42,397 nucleotides of DNA. It comes from JADJWR01 sp964509545 (GTDB lineage: Bacteria > Pseudomonadota > Gammaproteobacteria > Burkholderiales > Burkholderiaceae_F). Shown in pieces: positions 16,873-25,175 of this stretch. Location: the NCBI GenBank assembly GCA_964509545.1, contig CAZDXQ010000032.1, forward strand, positions 1 to 42,397, written 5' to 3'. The notes under the pieces were generated by a model. That model saw only the letters and a list, made by a program, of their open reading frames with translations. It was not told the DNA's origin and made no database searches. The translations under genes and the position numbers were made by a program. The first letter of the stretch is position 1; every line of letters starts with the position of its first letter.

Positions 16873-17249
16873 GTCTTGCTGCATTGGCGCGGGCCGGGGG
16901 CCTCGACGGCAGCCGGTTCGGCCGAGGCGACGCGGCGTGTCGGATCGCGCTGACAGAAGCCGAAGCGCCCTCGGGGCGCCGGTCGATCCGGTCACGGAAA
17001 AGGCGCTGCGCCACCTCGGATCAATCGGCGAAGCCGCGAAGGAAGGGACGAGGGTACAGCGTCATTCCCGCGCAGGCGGGAATCCAGCGTCTTTGCGGAA
17101 AACGACACTGGGTCCCCGCCGCAGCCTGCCCCCGCGAAGGCGGGGGCGGGGACGACAGGCGGCGGGGCTTCCCTCCGGCTGCGTCCGAAGTCTTCGGTTC
17201 CGGTGACTCCGGCGGGCACAATCCCGCCTGAGCCCGCCGCACCGCCGCC
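16873..17249 (+). other. Intergenic region with REP-like repeat
   Basis: 377 bp without a credible gene. A short reading frame across 16937-17206 is produced by the repeat and has no family resemblance. The repeat at 17061-17156 is the only structured content. Confidence 0.6.
17061..17156 (+). repeat. Paired-hairpin REP-like repeat (dRS3-like core)
   Basis: The left half holds ATTCCC-N8-GGGAAT at 17064-17083, the same layout as the neisserial dRS3 repeat core. The right half holds an 8-bp stem GCCCCCGC/GCGGGGGC with a GAAG loop at 17128-17147. The outer edges (GTC at left, GAC at right) are inverted relative to each other, as in the 'GTCATTCCCGCG...' repeat family scattered through beta- and gammaproteobacterial genomes. 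Only one copy is in this window. Confidence 0.75.
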
Positions 17250-19703
17250 ATGGCCGACCCCACACTTCCCACCTCCTCCCGCGTCGTTGTCATCGGCGGC
17301 GGGATCATCGGCTGCTCGGTCGCCTATCACCTGGCGCACCTGGGCTGCGAGGTGCTGCTGCTCGAACGCGACCGGCTGACCTCCGGCACCACCTGGCACG
17401 CGGCAGGGCTGATCGTCACCTTCGGCTCGACCTCGGAAACGTCGACCGAGATGCGCAAGTACTCGCGCGATCTGTACACGCGGCTGCCGGCCGAGACCGG
17501 GCAGGAAACGGGCTTTCGGCCCTGCGGCTTCATCGAGGTGGCAGCCGACGCCGACCGGCTGGAGGAATACCGGCGTGTCGCCGCGTTCAACCGGCTGATG
17601 GGCATCGACGTGCACGAACTCGCGCCGCGCGAGGTGGGCGAACTGTTCCCGCTGGCGCGCGTGGACGACATCCTCGCCGGCTTCTACGTCAAGGAAGATG
17701 GCCGCGCCAATCCGGTCGACGTGACGATGGCGCTGGCCAAGGGCGCGCGGCTGAAAGGCGCCAGGATCGTCGAAGGCGTGGCGGTGACCGGCGTGCGCAC
17801 GACGGGCGGCGCGGTCGTGGGCGTGGACACCACGCACGGCGCCGTGCAGTGCGAGACGGTGGTCAACTGCGCCGGGATGTGGGCACGCGAACTCGGCGCA
17901 TTGAACAACGTCAATATCCCGCTGCAGGCGGCCGAGCACTACTACCTGATCACCGGGCCGATGAAAGACATCGGCCGCGACTGGCCCGTGCTCGAAGACC
18001 CGGCCTCCTACGGCTATTACCGCGAGGAGGGCGGCGGGCTGATGATCGGCCTGTTCGAGCCCGTGTGCGCGCCGTGGAAGGTCGAGGGCACGCCTGCGAA
18101 TTTCTCGTTCGGCGAGATCGAGCCCGACTGGGAGCGGATGACGCCGTTCCTCGAAAAAGCAATGGCGCGCGTGCCGGCGGCGCAGGGCGCAGGCATCAAG
18201 AAGTTCTTCTGCGGCCCGGAGAGCTTCACGCCGGACCTGCTGCCCATCGTCGGCCCCGCGCCGGAACTGAAGAACTATTTCGTCGCGGCGGGGCTGAACT
18301 CGATCGGGATACTCACCGGCGGCGGCATCGGCCGGCTGCTGGCGCACTGGATCCTGACCGGCGACCCGCGGGCCGACGTGACTGGCATCCACGTCGACCG
18401 GCTGCACCGCTACCAGTCGAACCCCGAATACCGGCGCGCGCGCACGGTCGAATCGCTCGGCATGGTCTACCAGTGCCACTACCCGACACGCTCGATGGCC
18501 ACCGCGCGCGACGCCAAGCGCTCGCCGCTGCACGACCGCCTAGCCACGCGCGGCGCCTACTTCAAGGACGTGAGCGGCTGGGAAGGCGCCGACTGGTACG
18601 CGCCGACCGGCGTGCCGGCGAAGGTCGAGCGCCTGAGCTGGGGCCGGCAGAACTGGTTCCCGTACTGGCGCGCCGAGCACGAAGCCTGCCGCAACGGGGT
18701 GATCCTGATGGACATGTCGTTCATGTCCAAGTTCTTCGTGCAGGGCAAGGACGCCGGGCGGGTGCTGAACTGGCTCTCCGCCAACAACGTCGACGCCGAA
18801 GCCGGCCGCATCACCTACACGCAGTGGCTGAACGAGCGCGGCACGATCGAGGCAGACCTCACCGTCACCAAGTTCGACGACGAGCATTTCATGGTCGTGG
18901 CGTCCGACACCGCGTACGGCCATGCGTTTTCTAGGCTGCGGCGCGGCTGCGAGGGCGCGCACGCCTTCGCCACCGACATGACCGGGGCGTATGCGCAGAT
19001 CAACATCCAGGGGCCGCGCTCGCGCGAGCTGCTGCAGTCGGTGACCAGCCACGACATGAGCAACGTCGCCTTCCCGTTCCGCTGCGCACGCGAGATCGAC
19101 CTCGCGCTGGCCCGCGTGCTCTGCATCCGCATCACCTACCTGGGCGAACTCGGCTACGAGCTCTACGTGCCCGCCGAGCAGGCCGTGCACGTCTACGAGC
19201 GGCTGGTGCAGGCGGGGGAGAAGTTCGGCCTGCGCCACGCCGGGCTGAAGGCGCTGGCCAGCCTGCGGATGGAAAAGGGCTACCGCGACTACGGCCACGA
19301 CATCGACAACACCGACTCGGTGCTCGAAGCCGGGCTCGGCTTCGCGGTGGACCTCGCCAAGCCCGGCGGCTTCATCGGCCGCGACGCGGTGCTGGCGAAG
19401 AAAGCGCAAGGGCCCTTGAGGCGCCGCCTGCTGCAGGTGCTGGTGCTCGACCCCGAGCCGCTGATGTTCCACGCCGAGCCGGTCTACCGCGACGGCAAAC
19501 CGCTGGGCTACGTGCGCGCCGCCAGCTACGGCCACACGCTCGGCGGCGCCGTGGGGCTGGCGATGATCGACGCCGGCGAACCCATCGACCAGGCGTGGTG
19601 CGAGGCGGGGCGCTGGGAGATCGACATCGCCGGCAAGCGCTATCCGGCGCGAGCGTCGGTGAGGCCGATGTATGACGCGACGATGGAGCGGATCAGGGCG
19701 TGA
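17250..19703 (+). CDS. FAD-dependent sarcosine/dimethylglycine dehydrogenase-like protein
   Basis: An 817-residue flavoprotein with an N-terminal DAO-type FAD domain, a middle FAO_M linker and a C-terminal GcvT-like aminomethyltransferase/folate-binding domain. VVVIGGGIIGCSVAYHL opens the Rossmann fold. SGTTWHAAGL carries H50, aligned with the histidine that binds FAD covalently in dimethylglycine and sarcosine dehydrogenases. The GcvT part includes TYTQWLNERGTIEADLTV, INIQGPRSRELLQ and YLGELGYELY. Such enzymes demethylate N-methylated glycines, passing the one-carbon unit to tetrahydrofolate. The exact substrate is not clear; the same architecture occurs in the pyruvate dehydrogenase phosphatase regulatory subunit. 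It stands alone, with no other one-carbon genes beside it. Confidence 0.85.
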   Translation: MADPTLPTSSRVVVIGGGIIGCSVAYHLAHLGCEVLLLERDRLTSGTTWHAAGLIVTFGSTSETSTEMRKYSRDLYTRLPAETGQETGFRPCGFIEVAADADRLEEYRRVAAFNRLMGIDVHELAPREVGELFPLARVDDILAGFYVKEDGRANPVDVTMALAKGARLKGARIVEGVAVTGVRTTGGAVVGVDTTHGAVQCETVVNCAGMWARELGALNNVNIPLQAAEHYYLITGPMKDIGRDWPVLEDPASYGYYREEGGGLMIGLFEPVCAPWKVEGTPANFSFGEIEPDWERMTPFLEKAMARVPAAQGAGIKKFFCGPESFTPDLLPIVGPAPELKNYFVAAGLNSIGILTGGGIGRLLAHWILTGDPRADVTGIHVDRLHRYQSNPEYRRARTVESLGMVYQCHYPTRSMATARDAKRSPLHDRLATRGAYFKDVSGWEGADWYAPTGVPAKVERLSWGRQNWFPYWRAEHEACRNGVILMDMSFMSKFFVQGKDAGRVLNWLSANNVDAEAGRITYTQWLNERGTIEADLTVTKFDDEHFMVVASDTAYGHAFSRLRRGCEGAHAFATDMTGAYAQINIQGPRSRELLQSVTSHDMSNVAFPFRCAREIDLALARVLCIRITYLGELGYELYVPAEQAVHVYERLVQAGEKFGLRHAGLKALASLRMEKGYRDYGHDIDNTDSVLEAGLGFAVDLAKPGGFIGRDAVLAKKAQGPLRRRLLQVLVLDPEPLMFHAEPVYRDGKPLGYVRAASYGHTLGGAVGLAMIDAGEPIDQAWCEAGRWEIDIAGKRYPARASVRPMYDATMERIRA

Positions 19704-19947
19704 TCAGCGGGCCGTGATCTGCGCGCGAGATCGCTGCAGCGGTCCGCGATCCGCCGCAACAGTTTGCGCCGCCCCTGTCTCGGTCCGCATCAGGACGCAT
19801 AGCCGCCCTGCGAGCCCGGAGGTCCGCTGTATGCAGCAGAACTGCCAGTCGGGGTCGCGCCACGGACAGCCGTAGTCGACCCGTTCCTGCCCTTCGACCC
19901 CGCGCCGAGGATGACGGCAGTGCAGCGTCATGCAGATATGTGCATGA
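19704..19947 (+). other. Intergenic sequence without recognisable genes
   Basis: About 240 bp between the flavoprotein and the 360-bp element. No conserved reading frame is seen on either strand. A perfect 12-bp-stem hairpin (CAGCGTCATGCA/TGCATGACGCTG) at 19923-19952 runs into the element's left end and could be a terminator-like structure, although no T-run follows it. Confidence 0.5.
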
Positions 19948-20307
19948 CGCTGCCTATGCACAGTTCTCAACTATGTGCAGTTCGGCGACCTTCGCCGAGG
20001 GATCGACCGGAATTGAGGTTTACATGGTTTCGCGCCCTCCCGCCGTTCACGTCGCCAGCCAACGCATGGATTGAAGCCACATCGGAGCGTTGCCATCGAG
20101 TTCGAACTCCGCGTGGCCAGTCGAAGGCGATCGCGTCTGTGCGAGAAAGACAACCTGTCTTCTGGACAGCACGCGCACAACCGTCGCTCTCGAAGAGACG
20201 GAAACTAGGTCGAGTTGATGGCGGCGCATCGCCCGCCTCGACAGAGGGGGGATGTAGCCTGCCGGCAGCATCAACTGCGCATAGTTGCGAACTGTGCATA
20301 GGCAGCG
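19948..20307 (+). mobile_element. 360-bp MITE-like element with 35-bp inverted ends and paired iterons
   Basis: The ends 19948-19982 and 20273-20307 are inverted copies, matching at 33 of 35 positions. Each end carries two direct 11-bp copies of AACTGYRCATA, 17 bp apart. On the right they lie at 20273-20283 and 20290-20300; on the left, on the minus strand, at 19972-19982 and 19955-19965. The interior has lower GC than the neighbours, no transposase and no good reading frame. The iterons look like paired binding sites for a recombinase supplied in trans. The family is not recognised. Confidence 0.75.
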
Positions 20308-20340
20308 GTTCCGGCCGTCCGCAGATGCGCGTCAATTCAC

Positions 20341-20544
20341 GATTCGCGGTTCCGCGTCACCCTGGACAACGGCCACCCGTTGATTGCGTATTCGGCCGGC
20401 AAGATGCGCAAGCATCACATCCGAATACTCGCCGGCGACAAGGTGTCGCTCGAACTGTCGCCGTACGACATGAGCAAGGGGCGGATCACGTTCCGTCATC
20501 TCGAAGCCAAGCGGCCGGCGCCGGTGCAGCGGCGCCGATACTGA
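20341..20544 (+). pseudogene. infA: 5'-truncated translation initiation factor IF-1 gene
   Basis: Read in frame from 20341, this encodes 67 residues starting DSRFRVTLDNGHPL and including SAGKMRKHHIRILAGDKV and SPYDMSKGRITFRH. These match the OB-fold of IF-1 from its second strand to the end, with the basic tail typical of the second IF-1 copy of betaproteobacteria. The first ~20 residues (normally MAKEE.IEMQG...VLP) and a start codon are absent: homology stops abruptly at 20341, 33 bp after the right end of the 360-bp element. It is therefore a remnant, probably tolerated because another infA exists elsewhere in the genome. Confidence 0.82.
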
Positions 20545-20742
20545 TCTGATGGTCAGCGCGGGCACGGCGACGTTGACCGGCCCGTTGCGTGCCCACGCGA
20601 CGCAGATGCGGGCCTCGCCGCCCGTCCTCGCCGTCGCATCCTGCGGGGCGCGGCCGGCAGCGCGTCCGATGACCCATTCGGCCCTGTTGCGGCCCCTGAA
20701 CTTGCCGCATAGCATCGGCCGCGCCGATTTCCGGGTCCGCCG

Positions 20743-21516
20743 ATGCGCCCCGCCGCCGACTCCACCGAACGCTTCTCCGACCGCGCCCGCGACTACGCTG
20801 CCGCGCGGCCGGGCTATCCGGAGGCGATCGCCTCGACGCTGATCGGCGAGCTGAAGCTGGCGCCGGCGGCGGTGGCGGCCGATATCGGAAGCGGCACCGG
20901 GCTGTCGTGCGAGCCGTTCCTGCGCGCGGGGCTCACCGTCATTGGCGTGGAGCCGAACGAGGCGATGCGCACCGAGGGCGACAGGCGACTCGCGGCGTTC
21001 GAGCGCTTTCAGAGCCGTGACGGCACGGCCGAGGCGACGACACTCGGCGGTTCCAGCGTCGACCTGCTGATCGCCGCGCAGGCGTTTCACTGGTTCGACA
21101 TCGCGCCGGCGCGCGCCGAGGCGCTGCGGATCCTGAAGCGGCCGCCGCATGCGGCGCTGATCTGGAACGACCGGATCAGCACCGGCAGCGCGTTCGCCGA
21201 GGGCTATGAACAACTGCTGCTCGACTTCGGCATCGACTATGCGTCGATCCGCCACCGGCACGCACACGAGGATTCGGTGGCCGAGTTCTTCGGCCACCGC
21301 GAGTTCAGGGTGGCGAGCTTCCCGAACCCGACCGTGCTCGACTGGGACACGCTGGTCGCGCGCGCGAACTCGGCCTCCTATGTGCCGAAGCCCGATCACC
21401 CGAACTACGCGCCGATGAGCGCGCGGCTGCGACGACTGTTCGACGAGTCTCGGCGCGACGGCCGGGTGACGATGGACTATGTGACGCGCGTGTTCTACGG
21501 CGCGCTGGCCGAGTGA
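20743..21516 (+). CDS. Class I SAM-dependent methyltransferase
   Basis: A 257-residue methyltransferase of the Methyltransf_11 type. It starts with the FSDRARDYAAARPGYPE block common in this subgroup. SAM motif I is VAADIGSGTGLSCEPF at about residue 46, the acidic residue after strand 2 is in VIGVEPNEAM, and SVDLLIAAQAFHWFD is the post-I/motif IV block. The acceptor substrate is unknown. It stands alone between the truncated infA and the minus-strand DUF2207 gene. No strong ribosome-binding site is seen before 20743. Confidence 0.85.
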   Translation: MRPAADSTERFSDRARDYAAARPGYPEAIASTLIGELKLAPAAVAADIGSGTGLSCEPFLRAGLTVIGVEPNEAMRTEGDRRLAAFERFQSRDGTAEATTLGGSSVDLLIAAQAFHWFDIAPARAEALRILKRPPHAALIWNDRISTGSAFAEGYEQLLLDFGIDYASIRHRHAHEDSVAEFFGHREFRVASFPNPTVLDWDTLVARANSASYVPKPDHPNYAPMSARLRRLFDESRRDGRVTMDYVTRVFYGALAE

Positions 21517-21587
21517 AGCTCGCGCGTCTGCGGTAGCTGCGCCAGCGATCGTTCGAGGCAGCGCGCGGGCGCATCACTGCCGCGCCC

Positions 21588-23270
21588 TCACCAGCCGCTG
21601 CCGCCGCCACCCCCACCGCCACCGCCGCTGGAGCCGCCGCCACCGGACCCCGAACTCGATCCCGGCGGGCTCGACGCGGCGCTGACGGTCGAACTCATTG
21701 CCGATAGCCCCTCGCTGAAATCGCCGATGCCGAAGGAACCCGAGTCGAAGTCGGTGCCGTGGTAGTAGCTCGACACCGCCTGCGCCACGGCGGCCGCACC
21801 GAGCGCCGCAGCCAGCCGATCGGCCCAGGTCTTCTCGACGTCGAGCGCCAGCGCGTACGGCAGTTGTCTTGCGAACTCCTCGGGCGTCAGCCGCGGCGCC
21901 TGCATCCGGGCCAGGTTGTCGCCCTCGGCTACGCCGAGGTACAGGCGCAGCCCCTCGATCTCGTCCTTCAGCCTTCGGCCCTGCACGCTGTAGGCGGGCA
22001 GCAGCCGCGCGCCGATGAGCATCGCCACCGCCAGCAGCGTCGCGGCGCCGATGATCGCCGGCACCGACGCTTCGAGCGATGCCGCCGCCCAGACAGCGCC
22101 GGCGCCGGCCACTCCGGCGAGCACCAGCGGCGCGCGGTTGCGCTTGAACAGCACGCCCTCGTACTCGTGTTCGAGCGCTTCGTGCAGCGCCTTCTGCGCC
22201 GCCGCCACCGACGGATCGTATTTCTTGGCGATGGCCACCGTGTTCCTGCCGCCGAACAGCTTTTCGCTCATCGTCTTTTCGCCGGTGCCGAACGGCACCT
22301 CGCGGCCGCTGCGGGTCAGGGTGAAGCCGTCGTCGTGCTGGTCGATCTTCAGGTAGCCGCGCGCGCCGAGGCCGAGCAGCGCGGCGGCGAAGCAGCGGCC
22401 GTCGGCGCTCATTCGGTCGACGAAGCGCACGGCCGCGGGACTCAGGTTCTTCGGTGCTTCGTAGCGCGGAAACAGCGGCCCCGGCTTCGGGTCGCGGCCG
22501 ATCTTGTCCCAGCGCCAGTACAGGAAGACGAACACCAGCAGCAGCCCGCCGCCGGCGACGCCCGCGCCGACGTTGTCGCGCACGAACCAGCGCGCGTTCG
22601 CGAGCGCCGACGGCGCGCTGACCACGCCTTTCGGAAACGTCAGCACGATCGTCAGGCCCTCGCGCGGGGCGAGCCGCCGCGTGGTCTCGAACGCGCCGCC
22701 GCCGTCGAAGACCTGCGCCCGGTAGTCGGCGCCGCGCGCGCCCTGCGGCCCGGTGTAGCCCTCGGCGGCGAGCTGCGCCGCCGGCACCGCGCGCGGCAGC
22801 CGTACCTGCGCTTGCGCGCGGTCGATGGCGAAGGTCCAGCCGTTGCCGGTGACGTTCCAGTAAAGCTCGTCGTGCGTGTCGAAGAAGCCGAGCTGGCGCG
22901 TCGTGCGGTAGGTGATCGCGTAGGTGTGGCTGCCGTGCGGCAGCAGCACGTCCGCTCGGCCCACGCGGACGCGCACGCCGTTGTCGAGCGCCTCGGTCGC
23001 GTAGTTCTCCGCGGCGCCGTTGCGGCGCACGCCAAGCACGTCGAAGGACACGCGCACCTTGTTGCCGAGGCGGTCGCGATACGCGGTCGGGAAGTCGCGC
23101 AGGATGCCGCGCCTGATCTCGCGGCCCTCGACCTGCACGACGATCGTCTCGGTGACGGTCATGGCGCCGTCGGCGGCGATCGCGATGTCGGCACCGAAGT
23201 CGGTGACCCGCTCCTCGCCGCCGGCGGCCGCGGCGAGAAAGAGCAGCGCGACGGCGAGCCAGCGCTTCAT
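21588..23270 (-). CDS. DUF2207-family membrane protein with Gly-rich tail
   Basis: A 560-residue predicted membrane protein. It has an N-terminal signal peptide (about residues 1-18) and a large extracytoplasmic DUF2207 domain with GILRDFPTAYRD and HTYAITYRTTRQLGFFD. A first transmembrane helix follows near residues 233-251, then further hydrophobic segments around 375-420. The end is a low-complexity Ser/Gly tail of about 25 residues closed by SGW, a familiar ending in this family. Function is unknown, though DUF2207 proteins are often encoded beside LemA. Here the ATG overlaps the lemA stop (ATGA), so the pair is translationally coupled. Confidence 0.85.
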   Translation of the reverse strand: MKRWLAVALLFLAAAAGGEERVTDFGADIAIAADGAMTVTETIVVQVEGREIRRGILRDFPTAYRDRLGNKVRVSFDVLGVRRNGAAENYATEALDNGVRVRVGRADVLLPHGSHTYAITYRTTRQLGFFDTHDELYWNVTGNGWTFAIDRAQAQVRLPRAVPAAQLAAEGYTGPQGARGADYRAQVFDGGGAFETTRRLAPREGLTIVLTFPKGVVSAPSALANARWFVRDNVGAGVAGGGLLLVFVFLYWRWDKIGRDPKPGPLFPRYEAPKNLSPAAVRFVDRMSADGRCFAAALLGLGARGYLKIDQHDDGFTLTRSGREVPFGTGEKTMSEKLFGGRNTVAIAKKYDPSVAAAQKALHEALEHEYEGVLFKRNRAPLVLAGVAGAGAVWAAASLEASVPAIIGAATLLAVAMLIGARLLPAYSVQGRRLKDEIEGLRLYLGVAEGDNLARMQAPRLTPEEFARQLPYALALDVEKTWADRLAAALGAAAVAQAVSSYYHGTDFDSGSFGIGDFSEGLSAMSSTVSAASSPPGSSSGSGGGGSSGGGGGGGGGSGW

Positions 23271-23824
23271 AGCTGCACCTGCACCGCGGCGCGGTCTTCG
23301 GTTTCGAAGAAGGCCGGCGCGCGGAACGCGAACAACCGGGCGACGATCACCTCGGGAAAAGTCTGCAGCCGCGTCAGGTACTGCTTGACGGCGCCGTTGT
23401 AGAAGCGGCGCGCGTGCTGCAGCTGGTCCTCGACCTCGACCAGTTTCGCTGACAGGTCACGGAAATTGGCATCGGCCTTCAGTTGCGGATAGTTCTCCTG
23501 CAGCAACAGCACGCGGGCCAGCGCGCCGCCGAGCCGTGTTTCGACCGCCAGCCGCTCGCCGTGCGAGCCTTTGGGCGCGTCGCGCTCGGCCGCCTGCTGC
23601 GCCTGCGCCCGCAGCTCGACCACCGCTTCGAGCGTCGCCCTCTCGTAGGCGGCATAGGCGCGCACCACCTCGACCAGCCGCGGCACGAGGTCGGCGCGCC
23701 GCTTCAGCTGCACGTCGATGTCGGCGAAGCCCTGCGCGACCAGGTTGCGGTCGGCGACCAGGCGGTTGAACACCCAGATGCCATAGACGACCGCCAGCGC
23801 CGCCGGCAACCACAACCACGCCAC
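23267..23824 (-). CDS. LemA-family membrane protein
   Basis: A 185-residue LemA protein with one N-terminal transmembrane helix (WLWLPAALAVVYGIWVFNRL). The conserved coiled block follows: DRNLVAQGFADIDVQLKRRA, then DLVPRLVEVVRAYA. The late YPQLKADANFRDL and ARRFYNGAVKQY motifs complete it. LemA proteins are membrane-anchored helical bundles of unclear function. The start is a GTG at 23824, because GGGGAGGG lies just upstream and the family begins at the transmembrane helix; an upstream ATG at 23956 would add 44 unlike residues. It forms a two-gene operon with DUF2207 and is divergent from the isomerase gene. Confidence 0.87.
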   Translation of the reverse strand: MAWLWLPAALAVVYGIWVFNRLVADRNLVAQGFADIDVQLKRRADLVPRLVEVVRAYAAYERATLEAVVELRAQAQQAAERDAPKGSHGERLAVETRLGGALARVLLLQENYPQLKADANFRDLSAKLVEVEDQLQHARRFYNGAVKQYLTRLQTFPEVIVARLFAFRAPAFFETEDRAAVQVQL

Positions 23825-23828
23825 CGCG

Positions 23829-23836
23829 CCCTCCCC
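23829..23836 (-). promoter_or_regulatory. Ribosome-binding site fixing the lemA GTG start
   Basis: On the minus strand this reads GGGGAGGG and lies four bases before the GTG at 23824-23822. It favours the short LemA over the longer upstream reading. Confidence 0.65.
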
Positions 23837-23979
23837 GTCGCGCACGCCGTTGGGCGAGCATCGTACGCAGCCGGCGAGTGCGGCACAATCGGGCCCGTGC
23901 AGGCGACCGCGCGCGCACGCGTTGCGCCCGCCACGGCTGCGCGCTGCCCGGCGCAAAGCCTCGTTCCCGGAAACGCAAG

Positions 23980-24585
23980 ATGCCGACGCCGATCGAATTC
24001 TGGTTCGATTTTTCCTCGCCGTACTCGTACCTGGCGAGCGAGAAGATCGAAGAACTGGCCGCGCGCCATGGCCGCGCCGTCGCCTTCAAGCCGACGCTGC
24101 TCGGCGCGATCTTCAAGACCACCGGCGGCGCACCGCTGACCGAACTGGTGCGGCCGAAGGCGAACTACTTCACCCATGACTTCGAGCGCAGCGCCCGGTT
24201 CGCCGGCGTACCGTACCGGAAGCCGAGCCTGTTTCCGATCTCGACCGTGAACGCGGCACGCGCCCTGCTCTGGCTGCAGGAGCACGATGCGGCACTCGCC
24301 GCGCGGTTCTTTCACGGCGCATTCCGCGCCTACTTTGCCCAGGACCGCAACCTTGCCGAGCCGACCGTGCTCGCCGCGCTGGCCACCGAGGTCGGTGCCG
24401 ACCCCGTGCAGTTGGCACGCGGGATACAGGAGCAGCCGATCAAGGATCGGCTCAAGGCGCTGGTGGACGAGTCGATCGCCCGCGGGGTGTTCGGCGCGCC
24501 GACGATCTTCGTCGACGGCGAGATGTTCTGGGGCCACGATCGGCTGCCGCAAGTCGAACGCTGGCTCGCCACGGGGCCGTTCTGA
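23980..24585 (+). CDS. 2-hydroxychromene-2-carboxylate isomerase-family (DsbA-like) protein
   Basis: A 201-residue thioredoxin-fold protein of the kappa-GST/HCCA isomerase family. IEFWFDFSSPYSYLASEKIE at the N-terminus carries the catalytic serine pair (S12/S13) that binds glutathione. KPSLFPISTVNAAR and GVFGAPTIFVDGEMFWGHDR are the other family blocks, the last with the cis-Pro. Members isomerise hydroxychromene carboxylates in naphthalene breakdown or act on other GSH conjugates. There is no naphthalene pathway here, so the substrate is open. The start at 23980 is where the fold begins. The gene is divergent from lemA. Confidence 0.87.
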   Translation: MPTPIEFWFDFSSPYSYLASEKIEELAARHGRAVAFKPTLLGAIFKTTGGAPLTELVRPKANYFTHDFERSARFAGVPYRKPSLFPISTVNAARALLWLQEHDAALAARFFHGAFRAYFAQDRNLAEPTVLAALATEVGADPVQLARGIQEQPIKDRLKALVDESIARGVFGAPTIFVDGEMFWGHDRLPQVERWLATGPF

Positions 24586-24700
24586 GACGCTGCGCTGGCG
24601 TGTCACCGCCCGATCGACACCCTCGGCCGCGTGGCGGCCTCGCGCCTGCGCATGCCGCCGCCGCGGCACAGGCGGGCGGCGCGTCCTGAGGCCATCGCCG

Positions 24701-25030
24701 ATGTCCTATCTGTATCTCGCCATTGCCATCGTTGCCGAGGTGATCGGCACCTCGGCCCTGAAGGCGGCCGAAGGCTTCACGCGGCTCGCGCCGTCGCTGG
24801 TGGTGATCGTCGGTTACGGCGCGGCCTTCTACTTTCTGTCGCTGGCGCTGAAGGTCATCCCGGTGGGCATCGCCTACGCGATCTGGTCCGGCGTCGGCGT
24901 GGCGCTGATCACGTTGATCGGCTGGTTCGTGTTCAGGCAGCGGCTCGACGCGGCGGCCCTGCTCGGCGTGGCGCTGATCGTCGCCGGCGTGGTGGTGATC
25001 CAGGTGTTCTCCGGCGTGGGGACGCATTGA
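24701..25030 (+). CDS. SMR-family multidrug/cation transporter (EmrE-like)
   Basis: A 109-residue four-helix transporter of the small multidrug resistance family. The essential proton/substrate glutamate is E13 in IVAEVIGTSALK. IPVGIAYAIWSGVGVALITL is the conserved helix-3 block, and a final helix ends ...VVVIQVFSG. Members exchange protons for quaternary cations, guanidinium or polyamines as dimers. The next gene, 145 bp downstream, encodes a second SMR protein lacking the key glutamate. The two may work together, as paired SMR proteins do elsewhere. Confidence 0.9.
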   Translation: MSYLYLAIAIVAEVIGTSALKAAEGFTRLAPSLVVIVGYGAAFYFLSLALKVIPVGIAYAIWSGVGVALITLIGWFVFRQRLDAAALLGVALIVAGVVVIQVFSGVGTH

Positions 25031-25175
25031 GCCAGGCCGCGGCGACTCGCGGGCGTTGCGCGTTGCCGGCGGCCGCTGCACCGGTAGGCCTTCCGCGCGG
25101 TGCGAGCGCGCGAGGAGCGCCGCACCTGCCGCGCGCGGGACTCAGCCTGACGATGCGCTGGGTGAAGGTCGCCGG

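Noticed and set aside
16937..17206. An 89-residue plus-strand frame
   Set aside because: It is made mostly of the REP-like repeat, with no ribosome-binding site or homology.
19911..20549. A 212-residue plus-strand frame over the degraded region
   Set aside because: It reads through the 360-bp element and through infA in the wrong frame; the IF-1 match is in another frame.
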